Shown here: piece by piece, positions 25,309-34,853 of the stretch
How positions within the stretch are numbered: the first letter of the stretch is position 1
Layout of the letters: each line of letters begins with the position of its first letter
Origin: Flammeovirgaceae bacterium UBA7330
GTDB taxonomy: Bacteria; Bacteroidota; Bacteroidia; Cytophagales; Cyclobacteriaceae
Reading direction: 5' to 3'
Length of the DNA: 64,000 nt
NCBI GenBank assembly: GCA_002471275.1
Contig: DKPQ01000023.1
Span: 310,001 to 374,000, forward strand
Made by a program: the position numbers and the translations under genes
Notes under the pieces: generated by a model
The model's database searches: none
The model's input: the letters and a program-made list of their open reading frames with translations, nothing else
What the model was told of the DNA's origin: nothing

Positions 25309-26162
25309 ATTTGAAATTAAAATCATTTAAGTCCGTAGTACAGAAGTACAAAACCGTATTTTTTGATGCTTACGGAGTGCTTAAAAACCACAAAGGGCTG
25401 ATACCGGGGATCAATCAGACCTTTCAGTTTCTGGCTGAGAAAAATATCGACTATTTTATCCTAACCAATGATGCTTCCAGGAGTCCTTCCGAATTGGCGG
25501 ATTATTACCAGAAAGCGGGCCTCCACGAGGTGACGGAATTTAAACTGATCTCTTCTGGCATGCTGGCTCGGGAATACCTGAGATTGAAAGTGAAATCGGG
25601 AACAATTGCTTATCTGGGAACAGATAAATCAGCACACTATATAGAAGCACTTGGATTAAAAACGATTTCTATTCAGAAGCTGGATATGACAAAAATAGAT
25701 GATATCACGGCGGTTGTCTTTTTGGACGATGAGGGATTTGACTGGAACCATGATATCAATAAGGTTCTAAACTTACTTAGAAGGAGAACTATTCCCGCGA
25801 TCGTTTGTAATACTGACAAGTCTTATCCGGTTTCCAAAGAAGAAGTTGCTATTGCCATAGGAGGAATCTCAAGAATGGTTGAGGACATTGTTGGTAAGAA
25901 ATTTATCCGTTTTGGAAAACCTGATACCCAAATGTTTGTCTATGCCTATGAGCATGCGCTAAACAATGGTCAGTTGGTAGACAAGGGTGATATCCTGATG
26001 GTTGGCGACACCTTAGGAACAGATATTCTTGGTGGAAATAAGTTTGGATTGGATACAGCACTGGTATTGTCTGGAAACACCTTGCCGGAACGTGCTTCTT
26101 ATCACATCCAGGGCACAGGCATTATTCCCAACTATGTGTGTGACTCCGCAGTCATTCAATAG
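25305..26162 (+). CDS. HAD-superfamily subclass IIA hydrolase (NagD-like)
   Basis: The 285-residue protein has the HAD nucleophile motif VFFDAYGVL (about 18-26), motif II FILTNDASRS, and motif IV MVGDTLGTDILGG (about 229-241), with the C2-type cap between them. This layout is that of NagD and related nucleotide or sugar phosphatases (the TIGR01459 type is closest in my reading). The ATG lies inside the TGA of the upstream kinase gene. The substrate is unknown; coupling to the kinase hints at a phosphorylated intermediate shared by both. Confidence 0.8.
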   Translation: MNLKLKSFKSVVQKYKTVFFDAYGVLKNHKGLIPGINQTFQFLAEKNIDYFILTNDASRSPSELADYYQKAGLHEVTEFKLISSGMLAREYLRLKVKSGTIAYLGTDKSAHYIEALGLKTISIQKLDMTKIDDITAVVFLDDEGFDWNHDINKVLNLLRRRTIPAIVCNTDKSYPVSKEEVAIAIGGISRMVEDIVGKKFIRFGKPDTQMFVYAYEHALNNGQLVDKGDILMVGDTLGTDILGGNKFGLDTALVLSGNTLPERASYHIQGTGIIPNYVCDSAVIQ

Positions 26163-26217
26163 CACATCTCATTTTATCAAGCTTTAAAATCCGGGTAAAT
26201 TACAACGACGGTTGTGA

Positions 26218-27108
26218 TCAATACCTGCAGCTTTCCGGCTTGTCTTTTAAATAATAGGTCTTGTAATTCTCGGCTTTGGGATCCATACAACCACATAGAT
26301 CCAATAACTCAATATTCTTAAAATCAATGGGATGGCTTTCTGCCTGTAAGGCAATATATCCTTCAGTGAGAATCTCCCCCTCCCTGGACGTCCACATATC
26401 TATATCACGCGTGATTCCATGTGTCTCCCAGGCGGATTGTTTATTGATAAACCCTCCTCCAATTTGCGGTCGCTGAAATGACAATACCGTATCTCCCTCC
26501 ACCACAAATTCCATGGACTCACCACCTCTTACAATGGCTTCTACATGGACCCATTGATCCCCATGGTAGGTTTTGGAAGTAGAACTAATGCAATGATGGT
26601 AATTGACTGTGTCACCCATCATTACGGCTGTTCCCGGTGTGCAAACATTGGCTGTAGTTCGTTCTCCTTCATTCAATCCCCCCAATAACTGTAACTCAAC
26701 CGAAACCGGAAAATTCTGGTCAAATTCATTGCTCTCTGCAGATTGGGAATGCAACATGATACCACTGTTACGGACATTCCATGCTGCACCTCCGGGCGTT
26801 TGTTCGCCTACAAATCGGTAGTCGAACCGGATTTTGTACCAGGAAAATGGTTTTTCAAAATACATATGACCATAAGCCTCCTCAAAGGTCCCATACTTGT
26901 CATACTTGATGCGGATCATGCTGTCCTCAACTACAAAAGTCTCTTTGTGATTCTCACCAAGTGAGAATCCCGACATTTTAATCGTCCAGCCAGTGAGATC
27001 AATGCCATTGAACAGAGAAATCCATTCTTCCTGCTCTTGTTGATTGTTCTTTTTGGCTTGACAAGCTACCAGAAAAAGCAGGATTGCAACAAAAACGCAG
27101 TATCTCAT
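26218..27108 (-). CDS. DUF1080 (3-keto-disaccharide hydrolase-like) lipoprotein
   Basis: The 296-residue protein has a lipoprotein signal (LFLVAC, lipid-anchored C16) and then the DUF1080 jelly-roll: EWISLFNGIDLTGW, the WNVRNSGIMLHSQ block, and a C-terminal IALQAESHPIDFKNIELLDL. Members of this family are laminarinase-like folds and some hydrolyse 3-keto-glycosides. The C terminus (about 272-296) is a short cysteine-containing tail (CGCMDPKAENY) found at the end of some Bacteroidota members. Its start codon shares one base with the NIPSNAP gene stop, so the two are co-translated. Confidence 0.85.
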   Translation of the reverse strand: MRYCVFVAILLFLVACQAKKNNQQEQEEWISLFNGIDLTGWTIKMSGFSLGENHKETFVVEDSMIRIKYDKYGTFEEAYGHMYFEKPFSWYKIRFDYRFVGEQTPGGAAWNVRNSGIMLHSQSAESNEFDQNFPVSVELQLLGGLNEGERTTANVCTPGTAVMMGDTVNYHHCISSTSKTYHGDQWVHVEAIVRGGESMEFVVEGDTVLSFQRPQIGGGFINKQSAWETHGITRDIDMWTSREGEILTEGYIALQAESHPIDFKNIELLDLCGCMDPKAENYKTYYLKDKPESCRY

Positions 27109-27914
27109 CAGTAATCGCTATAATCCGTCGGATAAAGCAGGTAAACTTTGGATTTGAGCATGTTGTTTTGGTATTTATCGACTGCCTTAAGTTCCAGCCA
27201 TTGTGGATCCGTACGGAAAGCATCCCAGTGCTCATCACGACTCTTCATATCAGAAAAGGTGGTCATGTATACCAGGTTGGGCATCTCATCTCCTACAATT
27301 ACTCTTCCGTAGAAAACGGCATTAAAACCCAACCGATCAAAAATCTCCACTTCACCACCGGCATTAAACATGTCTACTTTGTTCAGGTGTAGCTTTTCTG
27401 TAGGTCCAAGGTAGCTTCTAAACTCGTACACCCTATCTGCTCTTGGTCCTTCCAGGTTAGGAGTGGCCATCTTGGGCATCTCATCAAAAGCTTCTACCAG
27501 TGAGGATGCAATTCTTGCATAAGGTGGATTATCATGAGGTGCATCAATATAGGTCTTTCCGGCATCCAGAAACGTCTCATCAGCAATGAGCTTGTCTTCA
27601 TAGCTCAGAAACTGATCCATGCTCTTGAAAGGGATCAGCACATAGATCTTTTGAATGGTATCTTCTTCATTGATCCTGTTTTTGAATACACCAATGGGTG
27701 AGACACCCTGTCTCTTCATAGCAGGGATAAATGCATTACCCAGGAAAGCGTCAGTCACTGCCACCTGATCATCATTAGCGAAAGTGTATACTTTCATTTC
27801 ATAAAATTCCTTGCCAGATGCAGGTTTTGTTGATTGTTCGGCCTCTGGCTTCGGAGCCTCACATGATAAGATTAAAATAGAGATAATTAAGAGGAAGTAA
27901 TTGGTTGGTCTCAT
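27108..27914 (-). CDS. NIPSNAP-family lipoprotein
   Basis: The 268-residue protein has a lipobox (ILSC, C18) followed by two ferredoxin-like NIPSNAP domains: the first from FYEMKVYTFANDD, the second from VYEFRSYLGPTEK and ending near PQWLELKAVDKYQ. The biochemical function of NIPSNAP proteins in bacteria is not settled. Cotranscribed upstream of the DUF1080 lipoprotein with one shared base. Both are periplasmic or outer-membrane lipoproteins and probably act on the same compound. Confidence 0.85.
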   Translation of the reverse strand: MRPTNYFLLIISILILSCEAPKPEAEQSTKPASGKEFYEMKVYTFANDDQVAVTDAFLGNAFIPAMKRQGVSPIGVFKNRINEEDTIQKIYVLIPFKSMDQFLSYEDKLIADETFLDAGKTYIDAPHDNPPYARIASSLVEAFDEMPKMATPNLEGPRADRVYEFRSYLGPTEKLHLNKVDMFNAGGEVEIFDRLGFNAVFYGRVIVGDEMPNLVYMTTFSDMKSRDEHWDAFRTDPQWLELKAVDKYQNNMLKSKVYLLYPTDYSDY

Positions 27915-28008
27915 GTTGATTTTATTTTAATAGGCAAGTTATAAATTTTCCTTCATTGAAAATAAATATCGTAGTCTATGCAACTATCTCTTGTGCAATT
28001 ACGTGTTG

Positions 28009-28016
28009 TAAATTTG
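28009..28016 (+). promoter_or_regulatory. candidate -7 promoter element for the membrane protein/XRE pair
   Basis: The sequence taaatttg is an exact TAnnTTTG match in the AT-rich gap between two divergent units. It lies 71 bases before the ATG at 28087. A TTG at 27991-27993 is closer than the usual spacing, so only the -7 element is supported. Confidence 0.4.
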
Positions 28017-28086
28017 TCTTTATGTAAAGTATTTTTTACATTTTGATAAATAAATCATACATTTCTATTAACAAACAATAAATGAA

Positions 28087-28566
28087 ATGAACACTAAATT
28101 TCTTTTATCATCAAAATTTAAGAAATATGGCTGGTTGATCTTAATACCCGGTGTAGTTCTAGGAATTCTGTATATGATCTTTGACATTCACCTTGATTTT
28201 TTAAGCATTAATGTGTTTGCGATATCTTTCGACGAGTCTACCCGCCCTAACAGAGAATTATTTGGATTTATTGAGGATAATATCCTAAATGAAGTTTTAG
28301 GATTATTCATAATTATTGGAGGGTTGATGGTTGCCTTTTCAAAGGAATATGACGAAGATGAATTTATCTCAAGAATGAGATTAGAGAGTTTGGTTTGGGC
28401 AATTCTTTGGAACTACGGATTACTGGCCATTGCATTTATTTTATTCTATGAAAGTTCTTTTTTATCAGTCATGGTATATAGCATGTTCACCCCACTCATA
28501 CTTTTCATACTCAGATTCAACTGGTTGATTTGGAAATCTCGTAAATCTGTGAAGCATGAAGAATAG
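28087..28566 (+). CDS. small four-helix integral membrane protein, unknown function
   Basis: The 159-residue protein has four hydrophobic spans, at about 16-36, 72-92, 99-120 and 124-145, with a charged loop (SKEYDEDEFISRMRLES) between the second and third. No signal peptide or known catalytic motif was found. Its last 11 bases overlap the XRE regulator gene, a common arrangement in which a small helix-turn-helix protein controls a membrane protein gene. I do not recognise the family. Confidence 0.7.
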   Translation: MNTKFLLSSKFKKYGWLILIPGVVLGILYMIFDIHLDFLSINVFAISFDESTRPNRELFGFIEDNILNEVLGLFIIIGGLMVAFSKEYDEDEFISRMRLESLVWAILWNYGLLAIAFILFYESSFLSVMVYSMFTPLILFILRFNWLIWKSRKSVKHEE

Positions 28567-28762
28567 TATCAAAGTAGAACGAGCAAGAAATAACCTGACT
28601 CAGGCCAGGCTGTCGGATCTAGCGGGAGTTAGCAGACAAACGATCAATTCTATGGAGTTGGGGAAGTATGTACCATCAACGGTGCTGGCGCTTAAACTTT
28701 CAGCTATTTTTAAAACACCAGTCAATGAGATCTTTGAACTGGAAAAAGAGGACTGGAAATAG
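28556..28762 (+). CDS. XRE-family helix-turn-helix regulator
   Basis: The 68-residue protein consists almost entirely of one Cro/CI-type HTH: RARNNLTQARLSDLAGVSRQ followed by TINSMELGKYVPST. It lacks any C-terminal sensor domain. It starts inside the upstream membrane protein gene with an 11-base overlap, so the two are made together. It probably regulates its own operon. Confidence 0.88.
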   Translation: MKNSIKVERARNNLTQARLSDLAGVSRQTINSMELGKYVPSTVLALKLSAIFKTPVNEIFELEKEDWK

Positions 28763-28764
28763 TA

Positions 28765-29277
28765 TCAAAAACTGACATTGACCGTGCCTGAAATGTTGAA
28801 ATTTCCATCTCGTTCCATCATACCACTGCCCTCCCCATCAAATTTCATCACCAATTTATCCTTTGTGAATGATTCAATCGTAATAGTCCCCTTTCTGAAA
28901 ATGATCCGCTTATTCATTCTGGAGGATTCTCTTTTTGTATCAAAAAAATTCAGATCCACCAGAATGTTGGGATTGTTACTGTCTGGTATTTGGTATGTTT
29001 TTGACCCGGCAATCAACAGAATAGGATCAGTGAGATTCAAATTAACCTGAACCGAACTTGCTTCACTATGCCTTAGTAAGAACTGATACTTGCTGCCGTC
29101 AATCTTAACATTACTTTCGTTTGACGGAAGATCAGACATCACATGATCCTTGCCTTCCATACTTATGGTTACATTTCCACCCACAGGGACGGGATCAGGC
29201 AATCGCATGCTGACGAACACTGAAAATATGACAATCAGGATTGCTCCTGTTAGAAATCTTGAAATTATTCGATCCAT
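28765..29277 (-). CDS. membrane-anchored or secreted hypothetical protein
   Basis: The 170-residue protein begins with a hydrophobic segment (residues 7-24) that serves as signal peptide or anchor. The rest is polar and predicted beta-rich (TIESFTKDKLVMKFDGEGSG). No domain recognised. It converges on the XRE gene with 2 bases between their ends and is divergent from the metalloprotease gene with a 72-base gap. Confidence 0.6.
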   Translation of the reverse strand: MDRIISRFLTGAILIVIFSVFVSMRLPDPVPVGGNVTISMEGKDHVMSDLPSNESNVKIDGSKYQFLLRHSEASSVQVNLNLTDPILLIAGSKTYQIPDSNNPNILVDLNFFDTKRESSRMNKRIIFRKGTITIESFTKDKLVMKFDGEGSGMMERDGNFNISGTVNVSF

Positions 29278-29349
29278 TTTATCTGATGTTAAGTAAGATA
29301 AGGTAATGATTTTCTAACTTAAAACAACTTTTACAGAGATAGAACCATT

Positions 29350-31776
29350 ATGAAGAATATCTTTATGACGTTTAAGTCTAGATTCACCTTGATATTACTT
29401 GTTTGTTTTTCATATGCCACATCTGCACAATCCCTCCTGGATGACCTCTCTACCCAACATTTCTCCGGATATTTTGACTTTCATTATATCGAAGATCAGG
29501 ATGAAATCTTCATGGAGGTCAAAATATTGGAAACCCCCTTCCTGTATGTAAGCGCCCTAAGTGAAGGATTGGGAAGCAATGACCTGTTTCTGGACAGGGG
29601 ACAAATTGGTGGATCCAGGATTGTACAGTTCAAGAAAGCCGGAAATAAGTTACTACTCATTCAGCCTAACATGAAATACCGGGCCATCACGGCAAACCCA
29701 CTGGAAAAGAAGTCAGTCCAAGAAGCTTTTGCCAAGTCCGTTCTCTTTGGTTTCCCTATCATGGAAAAAACAGCCAATGGTTACCTGATCAACCTGACCC
29801 CCTTCCTCTTTCAGGATACCCATGGAGTGACTGACATCCTCAAAGACAAAAACCAGGGAAATTTCAGTGTTGGCCCCAGTCGATCGGCTTTGAATATGGA
29901 AAAGACCAAAGGCTTTCCTAAAAATGTAGATTTTGATGTGTTGATCACGCTTTCCGGTGATGCATCTGGCAGTGAACTTAAAAGTGTAACTCCCGACAAC
30001 AAACACGTGACTGTTTTTCAGCACCATTCTTTCATCGAACTCCCGGATGACGGCTACAAACCACGAAAATTCCATCCGAATGCTGGCGGATTTTCACTTT
30101 CATTCCAAAACTATTCTGCACCGATCAATGAATCAATGGAAGTTGAGTATGTCATCAGACACAGGCTGGAGAAAAAGGTTCCATCTGCATCAATAAGCGA
30201 ACCTGTGGAACCCATCATCTATTACCTTGACAATGGCACCCCTGAGCCGGTACGAACGGCCCTGCTCGAAGGAGCCCGCTGGTGGAATGAAGCCTTTGAA
30301 TCCATTGGGTTTAAAGACGCCTTTCAAGTCAAAATACTTCCCGACACTATCGATCCGCTGGATATACGTTACAATGTCATCCAATGGGTACACCGGTCTA
30401 CACGGGGATGGAGCTATGGTAATGCGGTGGAAGACCCCCGAACCGGGGAAATCATCAAGGGGCATGTGAGCCTGGGAAGTCTGAGGGTGAGACAAGACTA
30501 CATGATAGCCAAAGCGCTTAGTAAAGCCCCTTTTGGTCCTGGAAATGATGCAACACCTGAATTGCTGGAGTTTGCGCTCAGCCGGATCAGGCAGCTTTCA
30601 GCACATGAGGTCGGGCATACCCTCGGTCTGGCACACAATTTTGCAGCTAGCATCAAAGACCGGGCTTCTGTGATGGACTATCCACATCCCTGGGTGAAGA
30701 TCAATGGTGGGGAAATTGATATTTCGAACGCCTATGACAATGGCATTGGATCGTGGGATAAAGTCGCTATTGCCTACGCTTATGCTGACTTTGAAGCAAA
30801 TGAAGAAGAAAAGCTACGATCTATCCTGAATAAAGCGTTTGATGAAGGCCACCGATATGTATCCGATGCAGATGCCCGCCCTGCAGGAGGAGCGAGTGCC
30901 TACGGACATCTCTGGGACAATGGAGAAGACCCTGTGGCTGAACTCAACAATGTATTGGATGTCAGAAAACTCGCGATTGATCAATTTGGGTTAGATAATA
31001 TTGAAACTGGTGAAGGCTATGATGACCTGGAAGACCTTTTCGTGCTATTGTATTTTTACCACAGATACCAGACAGAAGCTGCCACAAAGCTCATTGGTGG
31101 AGTAGAATATGGATATTCATTGAAAGCTGAAATAGAAGATCCGGCTAAAGTGGTCACTCCTGAAAAACAACGTGAAGCCCTGACAGCGGTGCTGAAAACA
31201 CTTGATGCTCATACATTGGCTGTTCCGGAAAACAAACTGGAACTTTTCGTTCCCAGAAGTTATGGTGAGCGTGACAGGGAAAGTTTTAAAACGCTGACAG
31301 GACCCACATTTGATCCATTGAGTGCAGCCACTACAGCAGCCGATTACACATTGACCTACTTACTCCACCCGGAACGTGTGGCCAGATTAATCAATCAGCA
31401 TGCTATCTCTTCAACACAGCTGAGCTTCGAAGAATTGCTGGATAAATTATTTGCCAGCACTTTGGAGAAAAGTTATGAAAATGAATACATGGCTCATGTT
31501 CAGGAGGTGATCGATCAGGTAGTACTTACTAGACTGATGACACTTGCCCAGCATCAGGACAGCTACAGGCAAATCAAAGACCTGATCAATGAATACCTTT
31601 CGATATATCTGAAGGATCTGAAACGCAAAAAATCCCGTGACACCCATGAAAATGGTAACATCAGGCTGATCGAAAACTACTTTAAAGATCCTGCTCAAGT
31701 CCCTGAAATCAAGGTGCCGAAAATTCCTGACGGATCACCCATCGGACTTTTTGAGTGCGGATCAGACCGACTGTAA
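29350..31776 (+). CDS. secreted zinc-dependent metalloprotease (DUF5117/DUF4953 family)
   Basis: The 808-residue protein has a signal peptide ending near ATSAQS (residue 28), an N-terminal DUF5117-like region (YFDFHYIEDQDEIF, GSRIVQFKKAG) and a metzincin-like catalytic site HEVGHTLGLAHN with zinc ligands H419, H423 and H429 and catalytic E420, followed by a Met-turn-like SVMDYP (about 442). This two-part layout is common in Bacteroidota and Planctomycetota. It probably acts in the periplasm or outside the cell. The stop is 8 bases before the start of the Crp-like regulator gene, suggesting a shared transcript. Confidence 0.9.
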   Translation: MKNIFMTFKSRFTLILLVCFSYATSAQSLLDDLSTQHFSGYFDFHYIEDQDEIFMEVKILETPFLYVSALSEGLGSNDLFLDRGQIGGSRIVQFKKAGNKLLLIQPNMKYRAITANPLEKKSVQEAFAKSVLFGFPIMEKTANGYLINLTPFLFQDTHGVTDILKDKNQGNFSVGPSRSALNMEKTKGFPKNVDFDVLITLSGDASGSELKSVTPDNKHVTVFQHHSFIELPDDGYKPRKFHPNAGGFSLSFQNYSAPINESMEVEYVIRHRLEKKVPSASISEPVEPIIYYLDNGTPEPVRTALLEGARWWNEAFESIGFKDAFQVKILPDTIDPLDIRYNVIQWVHRSTRGWSYGNAVEDPRTGEIIKGHVSLGSLRVRQDYMIAKALSKAPFGPGNDATPELLEFALSRIRQLSAHEVGHTLGLAHNFAASIKDRASVMDYPHPWVKINGGEIDISNAYDNGIGSWDKVAIAYAYADFEANEEEKLRSILNKAFDEGHRYVSDADARPAGGASAYGHLWDNGEDPVAELNNVLDVRKLAIDQFGLDNIETGEGYDDLEDLFVLLYFYHRYQTEAATKLIGGVEYGYSLKAEIEDPAKVVTPEKQREALTAVLKTLDAHTLAVPENKLELFVPRSYGERDRESFKTLTGPTFDPLSAATTAADYTLTYLLHPERVARLINQHAISSTQLSFEELLDKLFASTLEKSYENEYMAHVQEVIDQVVLTRLMTLAQHQDSYRQIKDLINEYLSIYLKDLKRKKSRDTHENGNIRLIENYFKDPAQVPEIKVPKIPDGSPIGLFECGSDRL

Positions 31777-31784
31777 CTTACATA

Positions 31785-32363
31785 ATGGACAGCTTAAACG
31801 CAATCAGGAAAAGCTTTGACCAGCTGGTCACTATGACTGATGATGATTGGTTTTACTTCAGAGAAAAGCTGCATCAAACCAGATTCAAACGCACAGATAT
31901 CATCACGCGCTTTGGACAAATCGAAAACAGGTTATACTTCCTCACCCGGGGGATCGTTCGCCACATTGTCAATACCACTTCCATAGAAACCACCTCGGAT
32001 TTTGCCTTCCCAGGCCAGTTTTTTAGTTCGTACTCTTCTTTTATTAGTCGAAGACCCAGCATTTATGAGATCAGACCAGTGACGAGTGAAGTGGATTGCT
32101 ATTACTTAGGCTATGATAGCCTGCAGGATGTTTATCTCAATACGCAATGTGGTGAAAAAATTGGCAGACTCGCTGCTGAGCAGCAATTCCAGAAGAAATC
32201 ATCCAGAGAAGTCTTCCTCCTAACCCTCAATCCCCGTGAGAAATATCTTCAATTGCTAGAGGAACAGCCACATCTGATCCAACAAATACCTCTCAAACAT
32301 CTGGCTTCATACCTTGGAATCACTCCTGAAACACTTTCCCGTATCAGATCTTCCATTTCTTGA
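31785..32363 (+). CDS. Crp/Fnr-family transcriptional regulator
   Basis: The 192-residue protein has an N-terminal cyclic nucleotide-binding-type beta-roll (TRFGQIENRLYFLTRGIVR, then FPGQFFSSYSSF) and a short C-terminal winged helix (IPLKHLASYLGITPETLSRIRSSI). Its length fits the small Bacteroidota Crp-like proteins that lack the cAMP-contact residues. The ATG at 31785 is preferred; an upstream start at 31755 would overlap the protease. It may control the adjacent DoxX-like gene. Confidence 0.88.
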   Translation: MDSLNAIRKSFDQLVTMTDDDWFYFREKLHQTRFKRTDIITRFGQIENRLYFLTRGIVRHIVNTTSIETTSDFAFPGQFFSSYSSFISRRPSIYEIRPVTSEVDCYYLGYDSLQDVYLNTQCGEKIGRLAAEQQFQKKSSREVFLLTLNPREKYLQLLEEQPHLIQQIPLKHLASYLGITPETLSRIRSSIS

Positions 32364-32374
32364 TTTCGATCAAG
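32359..32374 (+). other. UUCG-capped hairpin at the stop codon of the Crp-like gene
   Basis: cttgat-ttcg-atcaag forms a perfect 6-bp stem with a UUCG tetraloop that spans the TGA at 32361-32363. No T-run follows, so it is not a classical terminator. It may stabilise the transcript 3' end or act with Rho. Confidence 0.4.
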
Positions 32375-32425
32375 GATTCGTACTAAAGGACCATCCAATT
32401 TTGCCTTGAATCAAATTTAAAGATT

Positions 32426-32929
32426 ATGGCATTTACTATAGGTCTATTAATTATTACCCTCACGGTTTGGTGTATTAGCAAACTACTCAGCCGGGGGGTG
32501 TTTCAGGATTTTAGAACCTCCGCCCAGCTGCCTACTACCATCATGTTCGTACAGGTGGGGATTATACATCTCATCAATCCGTCTGCGCTTATTTATATGA
32601 TTGAAGGTTTCCTTCCTTATCCAAAATTACTAGTCATTGTCTCAGGGATATCTGAAATCATCCTGGGGCTGGGTCTTTGGTGGGAAAGGTCAAGGAAAAT
32701 ATCAGCATGGTTACTGATTATTCAGCTCGCCATGATGTTCCCTGCCAATATCAACGTGGCCATCAATCATCTTTCAGCTCCAGGTGGCTTACCATCCCAA
32801 GGCTGGTACACCTGGTCACGTTTGGCTTTTCAACCACTTTACATTCTCTGGATCTATTGGTCTTCGCTAACCAGTACTTCTCAATCTAAGAAACAAAAAA
32901 TGAATCAGCAGCAGCTTACTACCCATTAA
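32426..32929 (+). CDS. DoxX-like integral membrane protein
   Basis: The 167-residue protein has four hydrophobic spans (about 4-20, 36-60, 69-88 and 97-116) plus a fifth near 137-152. The arrangement with GIIHLINPSALIYMI and IILGLGLWWE resembles the DoxX/DoxD-like family (the DUF4267/DoxX group), whose members accompany oxidoreductases or stress genes. Its C-terminal tail is polar and overlaps the convergent alcohol dehydrogenase gene by 11 bases. Confidence 0.7.
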   Translation: MAFTIGLLIITLTVWCISKLLSRGVFQDFRTSAQLPTTIMFVQVGIIHLINPSALIYMIEGFLPYPKLLVIVSGISEIILGLGLWWERSRKISAWLLIIQLAMMFPANINVAINHLSAPGGLPSQGWYTWSRLAFQPLYILWIYWSSLTSTSQSKKQKMNQQQLTTH

Positions 32930-33968
32930 AGTCCAGCAAGATTTTCACATTATTGGCCGGATCATTATCCAGAATGTCAAAGGCTTCTTGTGCTTTGGAA
33001 CCATCCAGGATATCGGTAATAATCATATCCAGCTTCAGCCGGTTATTCACCAGATGATCTATCACCTCGGCAAATTCACCATGACTCACTCTTGAGGCTA
33101 CAATCTTGGCTTCTTTCCAGATCAACTCCTTGAATAGTACCGGGGTTGTTTCAGCACTTAAGCCCAGCACGCATACCGTGCCAGCTCCCCGAATACTCTG
33201 GATACATCCTCTCACAGGTTCTACCTGCCCGGGAACCTCATGTGCATGTCCCACGACTTCGAAGGCCACGTCAACACCCTTTCCATCAGTTTTTTCTTTG
33301 ATGACCTTGACGGGATCTACCTTAGTGGCATCGATGGTCACTACATTGTTATAATATTGAGGCGCCAATGCGAGTCTTTCCGGTAAAACATCCACCAGGA
33401 AAACAGTATTATCTGTCACCGTTCTAACAGCCTGCAGCACACACAGCCCCACTTTTCCTGCACCCCAGATCACGACAGAATCATCCTTTTTAAGTCCAGC
33501 CCGATTCTTGGCGTGGCATGCCACACCCATCACCTCAACAAGTGCCACATACTTATCAGGAATGCTTGCAGGCACTTTGTATAGCATATGAGGTGGCAAT
33601 TGAATGTATTGTTGGAATCCTCCATCCAAATCCACTCCAATAATTTTCAGGCTCGTACAGGCAGGATAATGACCGATCTTACAGGCCGGACATTCCATAC
33701 AGGGAATGATGGGATCCGGGGCTACCTTCTCACCAACTTCCCAACCAGAAACCTCAGCGCCAACCTCGGCTATGGTGCCACCAAATTCGTGTCCCATGAC
33801 CATTGGAGTCGTTGTCCTGGGTACGAATTCCCCCTTATAAATATGTTGGTCACTGCCACAGATACATCCGTAGGAAACTTTGATCAACACTTTATCGGGA
33901 TCACACTTGGGTTTTTCTTTATCCTGCCACTCTATGCGGCCATATTCTGTTAAAACTGAGGCTTTCAT
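32919..33968 (-). CDS. zinc-dependent medium-chain alcohol/polyol dehydrogenase
   Basis: The 349-residue MDR enzyme has catalytic zinc ligands in GCICGSD (C37) and MGHEFGG (H60, E61), four structural zinc cysteines (C90, C93, C96, C104 in PCMECPACKIGHYPAC) and a Rossmann motif WGAGKVGLCV (about 168-177). The pattern fits the threonine/sorbitol/erythritol dehydrogenase branch. It oxidises a secondary hydroxyl with NAD(P). The substrate is not evident. It converges on the DoxX-like gene with an 11-base overlap. Confidence 0.85.
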   Translation of the reverse strand: MKASVLTEYGRIEWQDKEKPKCDPDKVLIKVSYGCICGSDQHIYKGEFVPRTTTPMVMGHEFGGTIAEVGAEVSGWEVGEKVAPDPIIPCMECPACKIGHYPACTSLKIIGVDLDGGFQQYIQLPPHMLYKVPASIPDKYVALVEVMGVACHAKNRAGLKKDDSVVIWGAGKVGLCVLQAVRTVTDNTVFLVDVLPERLALAPQYYNNVVTIDATKVDPVKVIKEKTDGKGVDVAFEVVGHAHEVPGQVEPVRGCIQSIRGAGTVCVLGLSAETTPVLFKELIWKEAKIVASRVSHGEFAEVIDHLVNNRLKLDMIITDILDGSKAQEAFDILDNDPANNVKILLDFNG

Positions 33969-34073
33969 TTATTCAAATCTTTGTTAAACTCTATATTTTG
34001 AGCTGAGGAGAGCAATTTAGCGCAATGTACGCTATTGTACTGACCAAATTTGCGGATTCCATTGCGCTTTGGA

Positions 34074-34853
34074 TTACACATTTAGCAGGTACGCTGCTGC
34101 TTCTCCAATGCGCACTTTAGTTTCATTTTTAATGTATCGTGACTGATCTACCTGCTGAGGTTGATCTCTTCTACAAAAGTAGCTATGGATCGATCTTCGG
34201 GGTTTATCGGTGGTATTTTTTGTGCCTCCATGCCACGTATGTGAATTGAAAATCACCACTGTTCCCGCAGGAGCTTCGATCAATAATTCATCCGGATGTG
34301 TAGCCATTTGGTCCTCTAATACATCCTGAGGCAAATCACTTGACAGATGGGTTCCAGGTACGATCCGGGTTGCTCCATTGGACTTTGTGAATTCATCTAA
34401 AAGCCAGATCGAATTACAAACCTTGTAATCACCCGGTTCGATGGTCTCGCCCCAATCCACATGTAGCTTTTGTAATCCATCCCCCGGACGGGCCGCACGG
34501 TAATTCAGAGAAGACAACTGGATATTACTACCCAGGACATGAGATATAGCAGCCAAAACCCTGGGGGTCTTATAGAACTGATCGAATATCTCACCCTTAT
34601 TTACAAGATCTGCCAACCGGTCTGCTCCTATCTCTTTGGGATGCCTGATGTAAGGCGAATCAAATAGCTCTTTGCCAGCCAGCTCTCCTTCCTCAATTAA
34701 TAGTTCATCTATTCGATTCAGGATTGCTTCCACCTGATTATCAGAAAGTATTTTCCCTAAATTTAAGTAACCGTTTTGATCTAAAAATTGCTTTTCCTCT
34801 TGAGTCAATAATTCGCTGTTGTATCCCAGCTGTTGTAAATAATCATTCATCAC
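34074..34853 (-). CDS. phytanoyl-CoA dioxygenase-family oxygenase (second copy)
   Basis: The 259-residue Fe(II)/2-oxoglutarate oxygenase has H131-x-D133 (HVDWGE), the distal ligand H208 (HTWHGG) and R219/R220 (KPRRS). It is not closely similar to the PhyH protein at 14713-15501: the first iron motif is HVD here and HQD there. It stands alone beside the alcohol dehydrogenase, transcribed in the same direction with a 105-base gap. The substrate is unknown; small hydroxylated metabolites or ectoine-type osmolytes are typical for bacterial members. Confidence 0.8.
   Translation of the reverse strand: MMNDYLQQLGYNSELLTQEEKQFLDQNGYLNLGKILSDNQVEAILNRIDELLIEEGELAGKELFDSPYIRHPKEIGADRLADLVNKGEIFDQFYKTPRVLAAISHVLGSNIQLSSLNYRAARPGDGLQKLHVDWGETIEPGDYKVCNSIWLLDEFTKSNGATRIVPGTHLSSDLPQDVLEDQMATHPDELLIEAPAGTVVIFNSHTWHGGTKNTTDKPRRSIHSYFCRRDQPQQVDQSRYIKNETKVRIGEAAAYLLNV

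Noticed and set aside
28087..28762. Toxin-antitoxin pair of membrane protein and XRE regulator
   Set aside because: The membrane protein has four spans and is larger than typical membrane toxins; nothing else supports a TA call.
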